Positions 44,268 through 53,040 are shown, counted from the first letter of the stretch. The stretch is DNA of 60,403 bases from Terriglobia bacterium (GCA_020073645.1 JAIQET010000033.1:1-60403), one strand, 5' to 3'. The notes: generated by a model not told the origin, from the letters alone. Made by a program: numbers and translations.

Positions 44268-45185
44268 GCCGGTGGCGTGGTGGGTCAGGAAATTCCGGGC
44301 CGGGCCGGAGGAAGGCTCTTCCAGCGCCAGAGCTGGCCGGCGGAACAGCAGGTTGGTGGCCGTATCCCCACTCTGCAGGCGCGTCCAAAGGTAATCGCCG
44401 CAGTGCACGATGCGGACTTCTTCCGCACCCAGCTTGAGCGCGTAGCTGCAGGTAATGCGCGCCATCTCGCCCACATCTCTGCGGCTCTCAAAGCTCAGGT
44501 CGCGGGTGCGGAACTGCTCCGCCATCTGCTCCAGGCCCCGCTCCAGGGCGCTGTGACTGAGCAGGCAAGCTTCAGTGCGGCAGTCCAGCATCTGCTCGAT
44601 AGCGTTCAGCGCGGTGTAATCGATGCCGTCGCAGAACGCTACATAAAGGATGCGTGTGGCCGCCACAAACCGCACCGGCAACATGCGGAAACTCTCCAGC
44701 AAGGAAAAAGGCAACAGTCCCAGGCAGGCGGGATCGTGGGGCGCGGAGGCAGGCAGCACCGGGCAGGCCCACTGCAGGCCCAGCCCCGCCGTAACTTGCT
44801 GCTCGGTGGCAAATCCCATGTGCTCCAGCCACTGGCCAATGCGGCCGTGGCCACTGGCACGCTGCGCCTCCAAGGCGGCGCGCAGTTGCGGGTTGGTTAA
44901 CTGCCCGCGGGAAAGCATCAGCAAGCCCAAGGGGATGCGGTGCCGGGCGGACCGCTTGGGCAGGGCCGTAACCCGTCCCCGCGAAAAATTCTGCCGGACC
45001 GCTTTTTCCAGGCACTGCGGCGAACAGTACCACGACCCACTCAGCCGGATCCCAACATGCCGCCACCCCAGACGTCGCCCCATCCGCCGCGCCGCGCTGC
45101 ACTCCCGGTCCGCACAGCGCGGAAACACTGCCCTCCAATCACCCTGTAGCGCGCCGATCCACGCCGCCAACCCGTTTCTGGCCAT
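44265..45185 (-). CDS. Four-cysteine protein with tandem MshEN/GspE-N motifs
   Basis: 306 residues, no exact family known to me. Cys24-x4-Cys29 and Cys54-x3-Cys58 could bind zinc. Residues 85-108 (P-L-G-L-L-M-L...G...L-x3-L-x2-Q) and 115-138 (R-I-G-Q-W-L...G...L-x2-Q) are two 24-residue MshEN-type repeats with a 6-residue spacer, the cyclic-di-GMP-binding fold of MshE. A globular C-terminal half (about 150-290) has no Walker motifs, so it is not a secretion ATPase. It lies between the second fliN and cheY, inside the flagellar run. A role in second-messenger control is inferred. Confidence 0.75.
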   Translation of the reverse strand: MARNGLAAWIGALQGDWRAVFPRCADRECSAARRMGRRLGWRHVGIRLSGSWYCSPQCLEKAVRQNFSRGRVTALPKRSARHRIPLGLLMLSRGQLTNPQLRAALEAQRASGHGRIGQWLEHMGFATEQQVTAGLGLQWACPVLPASAPHDPACLGLLPFSLLESFRMLPVRFVAATRILYVAFCDGIDYTALNAIEQMLDCRTEACLLSHSALERGLEQMAEQFRTRDLSFESRRDVGEMARITCSYALKLGAEEVRIVHCGDYLWTRLQSGDTATNLLFRRPALALEEPSSGPARNFLTHHATG

Positions 45186-45204
45186 GACTCCGTTCTCCTG
45201 CGCT

Positions 45205-45937
45205 TCATCCCGGCAACTGCGGCGCTACTAGTTCCGTGACCCGCAGACCGTAACTCCCATCCACCACCACCACCTCGCCGCGCGCGATCAATCTTCCGTC
45301 CAGCAGCAGATCCGCCGGCTCCTGCACCTGCCGGTCCAGTTCCACTACCGACCCGGCACTCAGCTCGAGGATCTCCCGCAGCAACATGCGCCGCCCGCCA
45401 AAGCGCAGGGTAAGGTCGAGTTCGACATCCATCAGCAGATCGAGCTTGCCTTCCGGGGAAACGGACATCCCCGCCGCAGGTGGGCCCGCAGGGACCGGTG
45501 CCGGCCGTAAGCCAGCGACTAGGGCGGCGCTCAACTGCCATTCCAGGCAGAACAGAAAAGCTGCCCCGGGGCTGGAACACATCCATCCGGTGGCAGCCGC
45601 CGGCCACGAGGGCGGCGTGCCCCGGGCGACGCTGACTTGCACCTCTCCCCAGCGCGGCTTTAACGCGGTCGCGGCATGACCCGCCACCTGGCGCAGCAAC
45701 TCCTCGGCTGCTTCCCCGTGTTCCGGCTTGAACTCCGCCCCAGGGTCCCTAGTCTCCCCCAGCAAGAGCTGGCCCATGGCTAGGGCGGCAGTGCGCGGCA
45801 GCTGGCTCGGGACATTCCACCCCGCAGCGAGCGGCGGCAATCTGGGTCAACACCTGTGCCATGCTCTCGGCCCAAACTTCGACATAGGCGCGGCCTTCGC
45901 TGGCGGAGTTGGGATTGGCGGCGGCAGTTTCGCTCAT
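45205..45937 (-). pseudogene. Second FliN-like C-ring protein with an apparent frameshift
   Basis: The ATG at 45937 overlaps the fliM stop by 4 bases and reads MSETAAANPNSASEGRAYVE then VWAESMAQVLTQIAAARC, a FliN/FliY-type N-terminus, but runs to a stop near 45749. The next frame continues WNVPSQLPRTAALAMGQLLL and carries the C-terminal SpoA domain (LDLLMDVELDLTLRFGGRRM; DLLLDGRLIARGEVVVVDGS). The switch falls at a GGGG run near 45820. Either a lost base or a sequencing error is involved; the SpoA part alone is open from 45840. Confidence 0.7.
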
Positions 45938-46920
45938 CGGCTTGGCTTCCTTTCGCTGGGACGTTCAGGACAGCATTCCAGTACTTGCGCCACGCGCGCC
46001 GGGCCGCGCCGGGCCACGCCCGCAGTGAACATCTCCCGGCCGCCCACCAGCAGGGTCGCCGGCTTCCGCGCTTCGCGCCGCAGCACCAGCAGGCTCCCGG
46101 GCGCGAGTTCAATCAATTTCCGCAGCGGCACCGCCAGCGAGGTCAGGCCCAGTTCCACCGGAAAGGGGCAAGTCAGCAGGCGGGCCCGCAAGCGCTGGTC
46201 GGAATCCTGCCGGGCGCGCGGTTTGCTGCGCACCCATTCCGTGGACAATTTGCGCAGCAGCGCATTGGACACCACGGCGGGCACCGCCAGGTTCAGCGTG
46301 CCTCGGCTATCCGGCAGCGTAATCTCGAAGCTGAGGGCCAGCGTCTTTTCTTCCAGCGGCATCAGGTGCTGCGCCTGCTCCGACTGCTGGCGCGCGTCGA
46401 ACTGGAATTCCAGCGACAGCGCCTGCCAGGCGGTCTGCAGTCCGCGGCAGATGACCTGCACCACAGTTTCCAGGACCTGTTCTTCGATTTCGGTGATCTC
46501 GCGCGCCGGCGGCGTCCCTTTGCCCTCTCCCCCCAGCAGCAGATCGACCAGGGGGAAAGCCACCGCCAGATCCAATTGCAAGAGCGCACTCGCCCCCACC
46601 GGGGCCAGCTTGCAGGAAGCCAGGTAGGTCACTTCGGGAATGGTCTGCAGAAAATCGCGGTAACTCAGGTGCTCGGCGGAAACCAGCGCGGCGGTAAAGG
46701 CGGTGCGCAAGTAGGCGCCCAGCGAGTGCGTCAGATTGCGCGCAAAGCCCTCGTGCAGCAGGCTGATGGAGCGCATCTGGTCGCGCCCGATCTGCCCCGC
46801 GGTGTGCGCATCCCAGAGGGTGACATCGCGGCCCGCGACCTGGGGAACTGCCGCCGCAGCGCCTCCCCGGGCGGCGCGGACCATATCATCAATTTCCTGC
46901 TGATTCAGAACCTTTTCCAT
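45934..46920 (-). CDS. fliM: Flagellar motor switch protein FliM
   Basis: 328 residues. The N-terminal CheY-binding peptide is MEKVLNQQEIDDMV, a variant of LSQxEIDALL. The CheC-like middle domain includes AREITEIEEQVLETVVQVIC, and the C-terminal SpoA domain includes ELGLTSLAVPLRKLIELAPG. It joins FliG and FliN in the C-ring and is the CheY-P target. Placement after fliA, far from fliL-fliN, is unusual. Confidence 0.93.
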   Translation of the reverse strand: MEKVLNQQEIDDMVRAARGGAAAAVPQVAGRDVTLWDAHTAGQIGRDQMRSISLLHEGFARNLTHSLGAYLRTAFTAALVSAEHLSYRDFLQTIPEVTYLASCKLAPVGASALLQLDLAVAFPLVDLLLGGEGKGTPPAREITEIEEQVLETVVQVICRGLQTAWQALSLEFQFDARQQSEQAQHLMPLEEKTLALSFEITLPDSRGTLNLAVPAVVSNALLRKLSTEWVRSKPRARQDSDQRLRARLLTCPFPVELGLTSLAVPLRKLIELAPGSLLVLRREARKPATLLVGGREMFTAGVARRGPARVAQVLECCPERPSERKPSR

Positions 46921-46936
46921 GGTGTCTTCACTTCCT

Positions 46937-47725
46937 TCACCCTCCGCTGGCCCCGGCGGCCGATTCCCGCGGCTGGCGGTCGTGGCCCAGTTCGCTGAGC
47001 CGGGCACGCAGGCGCACCACCGCCATGGAATGGATCTGCGACACCCGCGACTCGCCCACCCCCAGCACCGCGCCCACTTCTTTCATGGTCAGTTCCTCGA
47101 AGTAGTACAGCGCCAGCACCCGGCGCTCCTTCTCCGGCAGTTCGGCGATGGCGCGGGCCAGCATCTCCTTCATCTCCGAACGCAGGCACACCAGCAAAGG
47201 AGTCTCCTCGGTGTCATCGGGAAGGTATTCGCACAGGTCCTCCTCTTTGCCGTCGAGCGGCGACTCCAGCCGCAGGCTGCCCACCTCCAGGCCATCGATT
47301 TCTCCCAGCAGCAACTGCAGGCCGCGCAGGTCCATGCCCAATTCCTCCGCCAGTTCGGGCTCGCTGGGATTGCGGCCCAGTTCCAGGCGGAGCTTGTTGT
47401 GCGCCTCTTCCAGTTGCCGCGCCTTGCGCCGCAAATCACGCGGACTCCAGTCCATCTCGCGCAGGCTGTCGAGGATCGCTCCCCGGATACGGAACTTGGC
47501 GTAGGAGCCGAACTGTACCTGCTTGGAGCGGTCGTACTTCTGCAAGGCGTCGATCAGTCCCAGCACTCCGGCGTGCACCAGGTCCTCGAAGGGCACATGG
47601 CGGGGCAGGCGCTCGTGAATGCGCCGCGCGATATAGCGCACCTGCGGCAACTGCTCCAGCAGCAGGCGCTCGCGCTCGCCCTCGTCCTGCCAGGCGGTAT
47701 AGGCTTGTTTGCTCGCTTCCTTCAT
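46937..47725 (-). CDS. fliA: Flagellar sigma factor FliA (sigma-28)
   Basis: 262 residues. Region 2 (PQVRYIARRIHERLPRHVPF, EDLVHAGVLGLIDALQKYDR, YAKFRIRGAILDSLREMDWS), region 3 (LELGRNPSEPELAEELGM) and region 4 (ELTMKEVGAVLGVGESRVSQ) are all present. It recognises TAAA...GCCGAT-type promoters, five good examples of which occur in this window. It lies between flhA (24-base gap) and fliM (16-base gap). Confidence 0.96.
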   Translation of the reverse strand: MKEASKQAYTAWQDEGERERLLLEQLPQVRYIARRIHERLPRHVPFEDLVHAGVLGLIDALQKYDRSKQVQFGSYAKFRIRGAILDSLREMDWSPRDLRRKARQLEEAHNKLRLELGRNPSEPELAEELGMDLRGLQLLLGEIDGLEVGSLRLESPLDGKEEDLCEYLPDDTEETPLLVCLRSEMKEMLARAIAELPEKERRVLALYYFEELTMKEVGAVLGVGESRVSQIHSMAVVRLRARLSELGHDRQPRESAAGASGG

Positions 47726-47749
47726 AATCTCCTCTTCCGCTCCCGCGCT

Positions 47750-49813
47750 TTAGCGCAGCGTTCCCACCGACTGCACCGGGACGATGGCGGGAATCTCGCC
47801 CGGCGAAAGCACCACCAGCTTGGGCACAAACGGCTCCAGCAACCGCTTCAGATGGAAGCGCGCCGGGGTGGAGCACAACAGCACCGGGCTGGCCACCGCC
47901 ACCTGCTCTCCTGCCAGACGGCGCAGGCCTTCGAGAATGCGACGCACAAACGACGGCTCCAGGCCAGCCGTCACCGTAGTCGGCACCTGCGGGCTGAAGG
48001 CGCGGCTCAGTTCCTCTTCGATGCCGCCCTCCAGCGTGACCACCCGCAGTTCCCCGTCGCTGCCCAGCAGCGGCCGCACCAGCGCACGTCCCAGGGCCTG
48101 GCGCACGGCTTCGACCAGCAGCACCGGATGTTTGCTCACCGCCGCAGTGTCGAGCAGGGTCTCGAGAATCGTGGACAAGTCGCGGATCGACACCTGCTCG
48201 CGCAACAACTGTTGCAGCACCTTCTGCACCTCGCCCAGGCTGAGCAGCTTGGGCACCAGCTCTTCCACCAGCTTGGGATGGCTTTCCGCCAGGCGATCGA
48301 GCAGGCGCTTGGTTTCCTGGCGGGTGAGCAGTTCGGAGGCGTGCTGCTTGATGACCTCCGCCAAATGCGTGGCCAGCACGGAAGTCTGGTCCACCACCGC
48401 GTAGCCGGCGGCCAGCGCCTGGCTTTCGAGCGCGGGCGCGATCCACATCGCAGACACGCCAAACGCCGGCTCCCGGGTGGGAGTGCCGGCCAGCGCGGGC
48501 GGCGCTACCTCCGAGCTGATGGCCAGGCGATGGTCTTCGTGCATCTCCCAGCGCGCGATTTCGACCCCGCGCAGCGAGATCACGTACTCACGCGACTTCA
48601 GCCGCGGGTTGTCGGTGATGTGCACCGGAGGCACGATGAATCCCAACTGCAGCGCCAGGTGGTTGCGCAACGAACGCACCCTCGCCAGCAACTGCCCGCC
48701 CTGCTGCTGATCCACCAGCGGGACCAGCCCGTAACCGACTTCCAGGCTCAACTCGTCGAGCTTCAGCAAGTCTTCCAGCGCCTCCTGCGGTGACTTTTTC
48801 TCCTTGGCCTCTGCGCCCGCGGCGGGAGTTTCCGCTTTGGGCTTGGGGGCGCGCCAGGCCAGCACCCCGACGATCGCCGCCAGCAGGAAGAAGGAAAACT
48901 TGGGCAGCCCGGGAATGGCGGCCAGGCTGAGCATCACCGCCGCCGCCAGAAACAGCGGCCGCCGCGAGAGCACCTGCTTGCCCAAGTCGGACGCAAGGCT
49001 GGCGCCGGAAGAGGCGCGCGTCACCACAATGCCGCCCGCCATCGAAACCAGCAGCGAAGGAATCATGGTGACCAGCCCGTCGCCGACGGTGAGCACGGTG
49101 TAGGTCTTGAGCGCTTCCCGGAAGGGGATGTCGAGTTGGAAGACGCCGATCAGAAACCCGGCAACAATGTTGACCGCGGTGATCAGGATGGTGGCTAAGG
49201 CATCGCGCTGGTTGAATCGCGCGGCGCCATCCATGGCCCCGTAAAACTCGGCTTCGTGGGCAATCTGCTCGCGGCGGGCGCGGGCCTGGACTTCGTCAAT
49301 CAAGCCGGCGTTCAGATCGGCGTCGATCGCCATCTGCTTGCCTGGCAACGCATCCAAGGTGAAGCGCGCGGTGACCTCGGCGGTGCGCACCGCGCCGTGG
49401 CTGACCACGATGTACTGGATGGCAATCAGGGCAACGAACAGCACAAAGCCCACCACATAATTTCCGCCCACTACGAACTGCCCGAAAGCCTCGATCACTC
49501 GCCCCGCGGCGCTCGCGCCTTCGTTGCCGTGCAGCAGAATGCGGCGGCTGGAAGCCAGATTCAGCGAAAGCCGCAACAGGGTGAGCAGCAACAACAAGCT
49601 GGGGAAGACCGAGAATTGCGCGGGACGCAGGATGTGCAGGGCAGACAACAGCACCAGCACGGAGGCCGTGATGCTCGCCGCCAGCAACAGATCCAGCAGC
49701 AGCGACGGCATGGGCACCAGCATCACGAACACCAGGCCCACCGCCGCCACCGGGACGGCCCACTCCACCGCCTGATTGCGGGCCAGCGGCAGCGTTGCGG
49801 GGTTGTCAGCCAT
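47750..49813 (-). CDS. flhA: Flagellar export gate protein FlhA
   Basis: 687 residues. About eight membrane helices in the first half, with the FHIPEP-family block ARFTLDALPGKQMAIDADLN between them, and a soluble C-terminal ring domain that docks chaperone-substrate complexes. It is the central component of the type III export gate. It starts 3 bases after flhB. The flhF and flhG genes that often follow flhA are absent. Confidence 0.97.
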   Translation of the reverse strand: MADNPATLPLARNQAVEWAVPVAAVGLVFVMLVPMPSLLLDLLLAASITASVLVLLSALHILRPAQFSVFPSLLLLLTLLRLSLNLASSRRILLHGNEGASAAGRVIEAFGQFVVGGNYVVGFVLFVALIAIQYIVVSHGAVRTAEVTARFTLDALPGKQMAIDADLNAGLIDEVQARARREQIAHEAEFYGAMDGAARFNQRDALATILITAVNIVAGFLIGVFQLDIPFREALKTYTVLTVGDGLVTMIPSLLVSMAGGIVVTRASSGASLASDLGKQVLSRRPLFLAAAVMLSLAAIPGLPKFSFFLLAAIVGVLAWRAPKPKAETPAAGAEAKEKKSPQEALEDLLKLDELSLEVGYGLVPLVDQQQGGQLLARVRSLRNHLALQLGFIVPPVHITDNPRLKSREYVISLRGVEIARWEMHEDHRLAISSEVAPPALAGTPTREPAFGVSAMWIAPALESQALAAGYAVVDQTSVLATHLAEVIKQHASELLTRQETKRLLDRLAESHPKLVEELVPKLLSLGEVQKVLQQLLREQVSIRDLSTILETLLDTAAVSKHPVLLVEAVRQALGRALVRPLLGSDGELRVVTLEGGIEEELSRAFSPQVPTTVTAGLEPSFVRRILEGLRRLAGEQVAVASPVLLCSTPARFHLKRLLEPFVPKLVVLSPGEIPAIVPVQSVGTLR

Positions 49814-49816
49814 GGC

Positions 49817-50890
49817 TTATCTGCCTCCGCGTCCAGTTGCGTGCTGGGCGCGCTCCTGGGCGCGGTAGATGGCCGCCAGAATGCCGGCCACCACGGTGTA
49901 AAGTTTGGGCGGAATGGATTGCCCGACTTCGACTGCTCGGTAGAGCGCGTGCGCCAGCGGCGGATTCTCTATCAAGGGGATATCGTGCCAGCGGGCGATT
50001 TGCTTGATCTGCTGCGCCAGCAGGTTGCGTCCCTTGGCGAGGACGACCGGCGCGGCCATCATGGGACGGTATTCCAGGGCCACGGCGAATTCCGAGGGGT
50101 TGGTGATGACCACCGAGGCGCGCTTGACCTCCTCCAGCATGCGGCGGCGCCGGACCTGCCGTTGTAGGCGGCGGATGCGCGACTTCACCGTAGGATTGCC
50201 TTCGGTTTCTTTGAACTCATCGCGCAGTTCCTGCCGGCTCATGCGCAGATCGCCTTCCAGCTTGCGGTGCTCGAAGAAGTAATCCGCGCCCGACCACACC
50301 AGCAGCACCAGCGAGGACTTCCAGGCAATCTCGAAGATGTGCTCCAGGCTGAAGCCGACCAGGCCGCGCGCCGAAAGGCGCGGCAAATCGAGGACAGCTG
50401 TCCAGTCCCGCGCCAGCACGGTCACGGTCAGATAGACCATCGCGGCCACCGGCACCAGCGACTTCAGCATGCGGCTGAGCGCAGTCACGGAGAACAACTG
50501 GCGCATCCGCGATGCCGGACTGAGTCGCGAGGGGTTGAACGCCAGCGTGGAAGGCGCGAACACCAGACCACCTTGAGCCACCGCTCCGGCGATGGCGACC
50601 ATCCATCCCAGCCCGATGGCGAGCCCAGCGCCACGAAAGATGGCGAGATGGTTCCATCCCCAAAGCGGAGTTTCTGGGTGCAGTTCGCCGCCGGTGGCCC
50701 TGTCCAGAGCGCTGCGCAACAAGCCGCGCCACTCCCCGGGGAAGGCGGCCGCCTGCGCCGCCAGCACCAGCACCACGGCTGCTGCCGCCAGGCTGCCAAT
50801 CAGCTCGCGGCTGCGCGCCACCTGCCCTTTTTCCCGCGCCTTCTGCCGCCGTCGCGGAGTTGCCTGTTCGGTCTTGTTATCTTCTGCCAC
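49817..50890 (-). CDS. flhB: Flagellar export switch protein FlhB with a non-standard cleavage motif
   Basis: 357 residues. Starts AEDNKTEQATPRRRQKAREK, has four membrane helices and a cytoplasmic C-terminal domain. The autocleavage tetrapeptide, NPTH in most FlhB/YscU proteins, is NPSE here (264-267, in VVITNPSEFAVALEY). The Asn-Pro bond is kept, but the Thr and the His that assist cleavage are replaced. The rest of the domain (IARWHDIPLIENPPLAHALY) is conserved, so the gene looks functional. Confidence 0.96.
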   Translation of the reverse strand: MAEDNKTEQATPRRRQKAREKGQVARSRELIGSLAAAAVVLVLAAQAAAFPGEWRGLLRSALDRATGGELHPETPLWGWNHLAIFRGAGLAIGLGWMVAIAGAVAQGGLVFAPSTLAFNPSRLSPASRMRQLFSVTALSRMLKSLVPVAAMVYLTVTVLARDWTAVLDLPRLSARGLVGFSLEHIFEIAWKSSLVLLVWSGADYFFEHRKLEGDLRMSRQELRDEFKETEGNPTVKSRIRRLQRQVRRRRMLEEVKRASVVITNPSEFAVALEYRPMMAAPVVLAKGRNLLAQQIKQIARWHDIPLIENPPLAHALYRAVEVGQSIPPKLYTVVAGILAAIYRAQERAQHATGRGGR

Positions 50891-50899
50891 GTTTTCCCT

Positions 50900-51673
50900 T
50901 CATCTCGCCAGGTGCAGCAAGTGCTCGCCAGCGGCAATCGCCGCCGAAAACTGCCGCTCGAACACCCGCGGCCACAGCGCCAGCGTGCCCACCAGCACCA
51001 CCAGGCCGAGCAGGCTCTTGATGGAGAGTCCAAAGAACAAGACCGGCAGTTGTGGCGACGCCTTTCCCAGAAAGCCCAGGGCGATGTCGGCCAGCAGCGT
51101 AGCCGCCACGACCGGGGCAGCGATTTGCAGCCCCACCAGCCACAGGCTACCCGCCGCCTGCAGCACCCCGGCGGTGAGCCCCAGCTTCGGCCAGGCAGCG
51201 CCCGGCGGCAGGTAGCTGAAGCTCGCCGCCAGACCGCGCAGCAACCAGTGATGCACATCAAGCTGCAGGAAAATCAGCAGCGCGACCAACTGCGAAAAGA
51301 TGGACAGCACCGGGGTATCCACCTGGGTCTGCGGGTCAAGGATGTTAACCAGGGAAAATCCCATCTGCATGCCGATCATCTGCCCCGCGAATTGCGCCGC
51401 CTCCAGAATGAAGTTCAAGGTCAGCCCCAGCAGCAGGCCGATCACGGCTTCTCCCAGCGCAATCCGGGTCCAGCCCAGAAGGCTGCTCTCGATTCTGGGG
51501 AACGCATAGGCGGGATAGAGCAGCGCGGTCAGCGCCAGGGTGAGTCCGGCCTTCACCTGCATGGGCACGCTGAGGCTGCCGAGGAAGGGAGAGAACACCA
51601 TCACTCCGCCGATCCGCAGACCGGCGAACAGCGCCGCAGCCAGCATTGACCCGAGATTGAGGCCTATGTCCAT
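50900..51673 (-). CDS. fliR: Flagellar export gate protein FliR
   Basis: 257 residues, several membrane helices. Family features include FAGLRIGGVMVFSPFLGSLS, GEAVIGLLLGLTLNFILEAA and GQMIGMQMGFSLVNILDPQ. It forms the export gate core with FliP and FliQ. It follows fliQ by 2 bases and precedes flhB by 9. Confidence 0.95.
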   Translation of the reverse strand: MDIGLNLGSMLAAALFAGLRIGGVMVFSPFLGSLSVPMQVKAGLTLALTALLYPAYAFPRIESSLLGWTRIALGEAVIGLLLGLTLNFILEAAQFAGQMIGMQMGFSLVNILDPQTQVDTPVLSIFSQLVALLIFLQLDVHHWLLRGLAASFSYLPPGAAWPKLGLTAGVLQAAGSLWLVGLQIAAPVVAATLLADIALGFLGKASPQLPVLFFGLSIKSLLGLVVLVGTLALWPRVFERQFSAAIAAGEHLLHLAR

Positions 51674-51675
51674 CG

Positions 51676-51945
51676 CTAGTGCAGAAATGGCCTAAAGTCG
51701 GAGAACAGCTGCAGGGTAAAAACCCCCAGGCGGCGGACCATCCAGGGCATAAGCAGCAACGCGGCCACGGCCACGGCCGCGAGGCGCGGCACGGTCGAGA
51801 GCGTGGTCTCCTGCAACGAAGTCAGCACCTGCACGATGTTGATCAGCAAACTCACCACGGTGGCGATCACCAGCAACGGCGCCGCCAGCCACACCGCCAT
51901 CTCGATCGTCCTCCGCGCCAGTTCCACCACCGGTTCAGCGGCCAT
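51676..51945 (-). CDS. fliQ: Flagellar export gate protein FliQ
   Basis: 89 residues with two membrane helices: AVWLAAPLLVIATVVSLLIN and a second near PRLAAVAVAALLLMPWMV. The central IVQVLTSLQETTLSTVPRL is the family signature. The start at MAAEPVVELA gives normal length. It lies between fliP (10-base gap) and fliR. Confidence 0.95.
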   Translation of the reverse strand: MAAEPVVELARRTIEMAVWLAAPLLVIATVVSLLINIVQVLTSLQETTLSTVPRLAAVAVAALLLMPWMVRRLGVFTLQLFSDFRPFLH

Positions 51946-51955
51946 GTTCTCCTCC

Positions 51956-52726
51956 TCAGGCAAAGCTCTTCATCAACGACCCCACCAGCAGGTTCCAGCC
52001 GTCCACCATGACGAAAAGCAAAATCTTGAGCGGGGTCGAGATCACGACCGGCGGCAACTGCAGCATGCCGATCGAAGTGGTGATAGCGGCCACCACCATG
52101 TCAATTACCAGGAAGGGCAGGAAAAGCGCCGCGCCAATCTGAAAGCCGGCTTTCAGTTCCGACAGAATGTAGGCTGGCATCACCACCCGCATGCTGAGAT
52201 CGTCAGGCCGGGCAGGCCGCGGCTGCTTGGCCAGTTCCAGAAACAGCGCCAGATCTTTTTCCCGCGCGTACTTGAGCATGAACTGGCGCAAGGGCACCGA
52301 GCCCCGCTCCACCGCCACCAGCGCGTCCACGCGCCCCTGCTCGAAGGGCACGATGGCCGTCTGGTGGATGGCCGCGCCCACTGGCTGCATCAGGAAGTAG
52401 GTGAGGATTAACGCCAAACCGATCAGCGTCTGGTTGCTGGGCGTCGATTGCGTCCCCAGCGCCTGCCGCAAAAAGTGAAACACCACCAGCAGCCGGACGA
52501 ACGGCGTCATCGACAGCAGCAAGGCAGGGAGCAGGGTTAGCAGCGTGAGCAGTACGACGATGTTCCACGGCACCGACCCGCTGGCCCCTCCCAAGCCCGT
52601 CCACGGCAGACTGCCAGCCGGTGCTGCGTGCCGTGGCCGCAGCACCTCTCCCCAGGCGGCTTGGGCCGACAGCAGCCACACCGCCCCACCCAGCAGTACG
52701 GCGCGGATTCGGGCTGTTCGTTTCAT
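51956..52726 (-). CDS. fliP: Flagellar export gate protein FliP
   Basis: 256 residues with a signal peptide ending near AAWG and four membrane helices. Signatures are MTPFVRLLVVFHFLRQALGT, SNQTLIGLALILTYFLMQP and the C-terminal GMLQLPPVVISTPLKILLFV. The ATG overlaps the fliO stop by 4 bases. Confidence 0.96.
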   Translation of the reverse strand: MKRTARIRAVLLGGAVWLLSAQAAWGEVLRPRHAAPAGSLPWTGLGGASGSVPWNIVVLLTLLTLLPALLLSMTPFVRLLVVFHFLRQALGTQSTPSNQTLIGLALILTYFLMQPVGAAIHQTAIVPFEQGRVDALVAVERGSVPLRQFMLKYAREKDLALFLELAKQPRPARPDDLSMRVVMPAYILSELKAGFQIGAALFLPFLVIDMVVAAITTSIGMLQLPPVVISTPLKILLFVMVDGWNLLVGSLMKSFA

Positions 52727-53022
52727 GCTTGCTCTTCTTCCCTTGGGCTCACGGCTTCAGTCACGGGTTTCGCCTTGACGGCCGGCAAGCTCGCCAGCAG
52801 AGCCACTGCCGTGCCCGTTCCGCCAATCAGAAAACGCTGCTGCTCGAACTGCACCACGGCGACAAAGCGCCGCTCACCCAGCGCCAGGGTCTCGCACAGG
52901 CGCAATTGGCGCGGCGGCCGCGCCCGCCACCGTCGGCACCGCACTCGCAGCCAGCGCACGAGTTCAACGACCCGCTTCCCCGTGCTTGCCGATTCCCAGG
53001 CTGTGCTTGGAGTCTGCATCAT
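52723..53022 (-). CDS. fliO: FliO-like protein lacking a membrane segment
   Basis: 99 residues. The segment LRLCETLALGERRFVAVVQF followed by EQQRFLIGGTGTAVALLASL matches the cytoplasmic beta domain of FliO, the assembly factor for FliP. The N-terminal membrane helix of typical FliO is absent: the first 40 residues are charged and Arg-rich, and only 18 bases separate it from fliN. AGGAGAAG precedes a double ATG. Position between fliN and fliP supports the call. Confidence 0.72.
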   Translation of the reverse strand: MMQTPSTAWESASTGKRVVELVRWLRVRCRRWRARPPRQLRLCETLALGERRFVAVVQFEQQRFLIGGTGTAVALLASLPAVKAKPVTEAVSPREEEQA

Positions 53023-53040
53023 CTTCTCCTGCGGCCTAGT

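Noticed and set aside
47436..48446. 336-residue minus-strand open frame
   Set aside because: Out-of-frame shadow of flhA and fliA, which are both complete there.
46919..48793. 624-residue plus-strand open frame
   Set aside because: Antisense to fliA and flhA; rich in His/Gln/Arg as expected for the reverse frame of GC-rich Leu/Ala codons, with no domain.
50267..51649. 460-residue plus-strand open frame
   Set aside because: Antisense to flhB and fliR; Gln/Arg-rich and low complexity.
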